Origin: CAYWMP01 sp964459445
Lineage (GTDB): Bacteria; Desulfobacterota; DSM-4660; Desulfatiglandales; HGW-15
Assembly (NCBI GenBank): GCA_964459445.1
Contig: CAYWMP010000047.1
Span: 1 to 34,031 of the forward strand
Direction: 5' to 3'
DNA: 34,031 bases
In this document: piece after piece, positions 31,630 to 34,031 of the stretch
How the letters are laid out: each line of letters starts with the position of its first letter
How positions within the stretch are numbered: the first letter of the stretch is position 1
Notes under the pieces: model-generated
Database searches by the model: none
What the model was told of the DNA's origin: nothing
The model's input: only the letters and a program-made list of their open reading frames with translations
Program-made: the position numbers and the translations under genes

Positions 31630-31892
31630 GTAACAGCTCTGCCACAAAGACACGAAGGCACAAAAAAGGAATATGAAGTTTAAACCTCTAAAAAACAGGT
31701 TCAACCGTTCGGCCCCGAACCCTTCGGCCGTGAACTCAGGATCGAACGGCTCACGATCGAAGGGAGTTCCCCGTTCAAGGGTTGATTGTTCACGCGGCGC
31801 AAGCGCCTGCGCTGCACCAAAGAGTTTCTAACCTCTGAACCCTGAAAATTGAACCAATCACTTTAGGTATAATCTTGGTGGCTTAGTGCCTT
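31630..31892. mobile_element. Disrupted second copy of the GTAACA MITE-like element (copy B)
   Basis: The left part (GTAACAGCTCTGCCACAAAG, from 31630) matches copy A at 4408 nearly base for base over about 25 bases. The right part (ATAATCTTGGTGGCTTAG..., 31869-31892) is identical to copy A over 24 bases. Between them lie about 200 bases instead of about 40, including a GTTCGGCC/GAACGG-rich palindromic stretch (about 31700-31830). The last 17 bases of the right terminus are missing. It looks like an element with a nested insertion and an eroded end. The wider gene-free region 31396-31977 also holds a GC-rich palindromic patch at 31450-31600 (AAGTAGC/GCTACTT; CCTCCGCAGTAG/CTACGGAGG). Confidence 0.6.
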
Positions 31893-31977
31893 GTATGATG
31901 AATTATTATGCAAAATTCTGCTTCATTTTCGCAGAAACCTGCATCTTAAAAAAATCCACAGTTGGGGAGGATCTACT

Positions 31978-33759
31978 TTGACAAGGTATAGTTTGCTGTC
32001 GCTACAGGACACTGAGAAGACATCTGAAATCATTAATGCCACGCTTGGGAAAACGCCTGCCGATCTGGCAATAATGAACGGGACACTCATCAATGTCTAT
32101 ACCGGCGAGTTGCTCGAAGGATATTCCATAACCATTAACGGTGAATGGATTACCTATGTTGGTGATAATCCCGGAAATGCTATCGGTCCCGAGACTCAGA
32201 TCATCGATGCAAAAAACAAGGTCATCGCACCCGGCTTTATAGATGGACACACCCATCTCGCCGATTGGTTCTGCCTCCCGAGTGAGTTTCTTCGCTTTGC
32301 CATGGCAGGCGGAACAACGACCATTATAACCGAGACCATCGAACCCTACCCGATCAGGGGATACGAAGGAGTGGTCGATTTCCTGAGTTCTCTTGAGGAC
32401 CAACCCGTCAAAATCTTCGCCTTGGTCCCTGCCATGGCATCAACGAGCAGCAAGGTTCGAGGTATATCTCAAGAGACCCTGGGGAAGCTGTTGATGAGGG
32501 ATGATGTACTGGGCCTGGGAGAATCCTATTGGCAGGCGGTGTTTCAGGAACCGGAGATATTCTTTCCGATTTTTGAGCAGACGCTTGCCTCCGGAAAAAA
32601 GCTGGAAGGCCACACCGCCGGCGCAAAAGGGAGAAGGCTCATGGCTTATGTCGCCTCCGGCATTTCATCGTGCCACGAACCCATCAATGCGGATGAAGCA
32701 TTGGATAGACTGAGATTGGGTCTCCACGTGATGGCCAGGGAGGGCAGCGTCCGAAGGGATCTGGATTCCCTTTGCAAGTTGAAGGATGCCGATATTGACC
32801 TGAGACGTCTCCTTTTGGTCACAGACGGCCTCAGTCCGGAGGACCTGTTGGAAAAGGGGTACATGGAGTATGTTGTGCAAAAGGCCATTGACTGTGGTTT
32901 CGATCCGGTGACTTCCATTCAGATGGCCACGATCAACGTGGCCGATTATTTCCAATTGGACGGGATTATCGGCGGCATTTCACCCGGAAAACAAGCAGAC
33001 ATAGTCATCCTGCCCGAATTGAAAACCATTAGCCCATCCTATGTGATCAGCAAGGGTCAGATTATCGCTAAGGATGGAAAGATATTGGTATCCCCCAGAA
33101 AACATACTTTTTCTGCAGACAGCCTCAATGCCGTCCGGCTGCCCCGAGAGGTGCGAGGGTCTGATTTCAAGTTACCGGTGGATAATAATGCTTCGGAGGT
33201 CCAGGTCAGGATCATCGAAATGGTCACCGATTTGGTTACCAAGGAAACCATGGCCACTGTTCCGGTCATTGATGGAGAAATCGGATTAGATAGCAGCGAT
33301 GATCTCCTGAAAATAGCCGCTATTGATCGAAGCCATTCGCCGGGGAAAACCTTTGTTGGCCTGGTCAAGGGATTCGGTTTGGCATCCTGCGCCCTTGCAT
33401 CCAGTTCTGCATGGGACACCTCGGATATCATTACGGTGGGCGATAATGTTGAAGACATGGCGACGGCCGTTAATAGAATCTATGCGTTGCAGGGTGGCGC
33501 CGTGTTCTGTGCAGGAGGCAAGATTCTTGCGGAAATACCCTTGCAGGTTTTCGGCCTCATAGCCGATATGCCCATGGAAGAACTGGCTGATCGCTCCCGA
33601 GAATTGACAAAGACCGTGAAGGAATTCGGATGCCCTTTAACCGATCCCCTTCAGTCACTCATCACCCTTACGGGCGCCGCAATACCCTTTATCAGGATCT
33701 GCGAAGAGGGGCTCGTGGATATCAAAACCGGGAAGACTTTAGGGTTGCTTGTGGATTAG
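31978..33759 (+). CDS. Adenine-deaminase-like amidohydrolase, divergent
   Basis: A 593-residue amidohydrolase with the overall layout of adenine deaminase. Putative metal ligands are all kept: His91/His93 (FIDGHTHL), Glu182 (LGLGESYW), His212 (LEGHTAGAKGRR), His233 (ISSCHEP) and Asp283 (LVTDG). LHVMAREGSVRRDLDSL and MATINVADYFQL also match Ade. Substrate-side motifs differ: the usual ESS after the first histidines is ADW, DPHEIANV becomes TIEPYPIRG, TDD is TDG, GHxD is GYME, and HDSHN in the C-terminal domain is WDTSD (479-483). The substrate may therefore not be adenine. The TTG at 31978 follows GGGGAGG seven bases before it; a longer ATG start at 31891 lies within the repeat-derived region and is less likely. 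Confidence 0.85.
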   Translation: MTRYSLLSLQDTEKTSEIINATLGKTPADLAIMNGTLINVYTGELLEGYSITINGEWITYVGDNPGNAIGPETQIIDAKNKVIAPGFIDGHTHLADWFCLPSEFLRFAMAGGTTTIITETIEPYPIRGYEGVVDFLSSLEDQPVKIFALVPAMASTSSKVRGISQETLGKLLMRDDVLGLGESYWQAVFQEPEIFFPIFEQTLASGKKLEGHTAGAKGRRLMAYVASGISSCHEPINADEALDRLRLGLHVMAREGSVRRDLDSLCKLKDADIDLRRLLLVTDGLSPEDLLEKGYMEYVVQKAIDCGFDPVTSIQMATINVADYFQLDGIIGGISPGKQADIVILPELKTISPSYVISKGQIIAKDGKILVSPRKHTFSADSLNAVRLPREVRGSDFKLPVDNNASEVQVRIIEMVTDLVTKETMATVPVIDGEIGLDSSDDLLKIAAIDRSHSPGKTFVGLVKGFGLASCALASSSAWDTSDIITVGDNVEDMATAVNRIYALQGGAVFCAGGKILAEIPLQVFGLIADMPMEELADRSRELTKTVKEFGCPLTDPLQSLITLTGAAIPFIRICEEGLVDIKTGKTLGLLVD

Positions 33760-33824
33760 CCCGGTTTCAGTAGTCTGATGATCACCTCATGATATTCTCG
33801 AAAAATGGCAAAGCTTAATGCTGT

Positions 33825-33949
33825 CAGGCTGATGAAAAATACTTAGATGTAAGGCATCCGAAATTCCGAGGAATGAGTCGTACAGGTTAGTACGTCGCAA
33901 TGGCGAGGAATGAGGATAACGCAACAGATGAGTGTTTTTCGACAGCCTG
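33825..33949. mobile_element. 125-bp symmetrical palindromic MITE-like element
   Basis: Ends are CAGGCTGATGAAAAATACT (from 33825) and the inverse AGTGTTTTTCGACAGCCTG (to 33949), imperfect inverted repeats. The exact centre is a tip hairpin CGTAC-AGGTTA-GTACG (33879-33894). Inside are two copies of CGAGGAATGAG (33867-33877 and 33904-33914). It fills most of the space between two convergent genes and touches the stop codon of the right-hand one. It may be a mobile palindrome that also acts as a bidirectional terminator. Confidence 0.6.
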
Positions 33950-34031
33950 CTACTCTTCTTCGACAATGCGATAAGTATGTTCGATGTCGGCATTCACAGA
34001 GGCCATAGCGCTGCAGAACTTGGTTTCCGAC
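33950..34031 (-). CDS. C-terminal fragment of an OsmC-family protein
   Basis: Only the last 26 residues are inside the window: SETKFCSAMASVNADIEHTY then RIVEEE and a TAG at 33950-33952. The pattern 'S..KFCS....V...I.H.Y.I' matches the end of OsmC/Ohr-like peroxide-resistance proteins, whose second redox cysteine lies in a similar K-[FY]-C-S context. Such proteins reduce organic hydroperoxides or act as general stress proteins. The call is tentative because most of the gene lies past the right edge. Its stop directly abuts the palindromic element. Confidence 0.55.
   Translation of the reverse strand, partial: SETKFCSAMASVNADIEHTYRIVEEE

Noticed and set aside
33787..33993. 68-codon minus-strand frame near the right edge
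   Set aside because: It covers the palindromic element and overlaps the better-supported OsmC-like fragment in another frame.

Overview
The window looks like a chromosomal contig from an anaerobic deltaproteobacterium (Desulfobacterota), probably a metagenome-assembled genome. I infer this from the gene set: an ADP-forming acyl-CoA synthetase, a NIL-domain ferredoxin, an ApgM-type homoserine kinase candidate beside homoserine dehydrogenase, and Mpl. The palindromic and low-complexity intergenic sequence is also of a kind I associate with that group. A run of exactly 100 N (7322-7421) is a scaffold gap that truncates one gene. No phage, CRISPR array, rRNA or complete insertion sequence is visible.

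Layout. 1-1300 holds two toxin-antitoxin modules: VapBC on the plus strand, and Phd/YefM with a frameshifted RelE on the minus strand, the latter behind a TGTACA palindromic operator. 1404-4184 carries a class III nucleotide cyclase with START-like and zinc-ribbon parts, tRNA-Thr(CGT) with its own promoter, and a membrane-anchored Coa1-like protein. 4408-8900 runs from a MITE-like element into a divergent Tpt1/KptA-like gene, an acyl-CoA synthetase (cut by the gap) and nicotinate phosphoribosyltransferase. 8892-12063 is a minus-strand run: mtaB, NIL-ferredoxin, class I/II aminotransferase. 12568-17644 holds ispG, proS and a bifunctional relA/spoT. rpmB (minus) and mpl (plus) diverge from about 17.9 kb. 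19662-21190 is a minus-strand redox cluster: a hypothetical gene, a DsbA-like thiol oxidoreductase and a MauE/DoxX membrane protein that appears to start at ATT. 21662-24818 holds pcm and recG. 25218-29067 is an amino-acid cluster: aminotransferase, homoserine dehydrogenase and the ApgM-like candidate homoserine kinase. The end holds a periplasmic cyclase-family hydrolase, a methyltransferase, a divergent adenine-deaminase-like amidohydrolase and the C-terminus of an OsmC-like protein.

How the genes fit together. Most of the window is housekeeping: isoprenoid synthesis, translation, stringent response, murein recycling, DNA repair and NAD salvage. A recurring theme is aspartate-family amino-acid synthesis by non-classical routes. 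The NIL-ferredoxin is of the type linked to homocysteine formation from aspartate semialdehyde. The hom-apgM pair is the arrangement behind the proposed non-orthologous homoserine kinase.

Most worth a second look: the Tpt1-like protein that lacks the signature Arg and HGT motif, next to NAD-salvage and CoA/ATP genes; the ATT-initiated MauE gene whose first helix is lost with a standard start; the one-base frameshift in RelE; a perfect 19-bp palindrome before the NIL-ferredoxin; the adenine-deaminase-like enzyme with intact metal ligands but rewritten substrate motifs; and at least three different palindromic, MITE-like intergenic elements.
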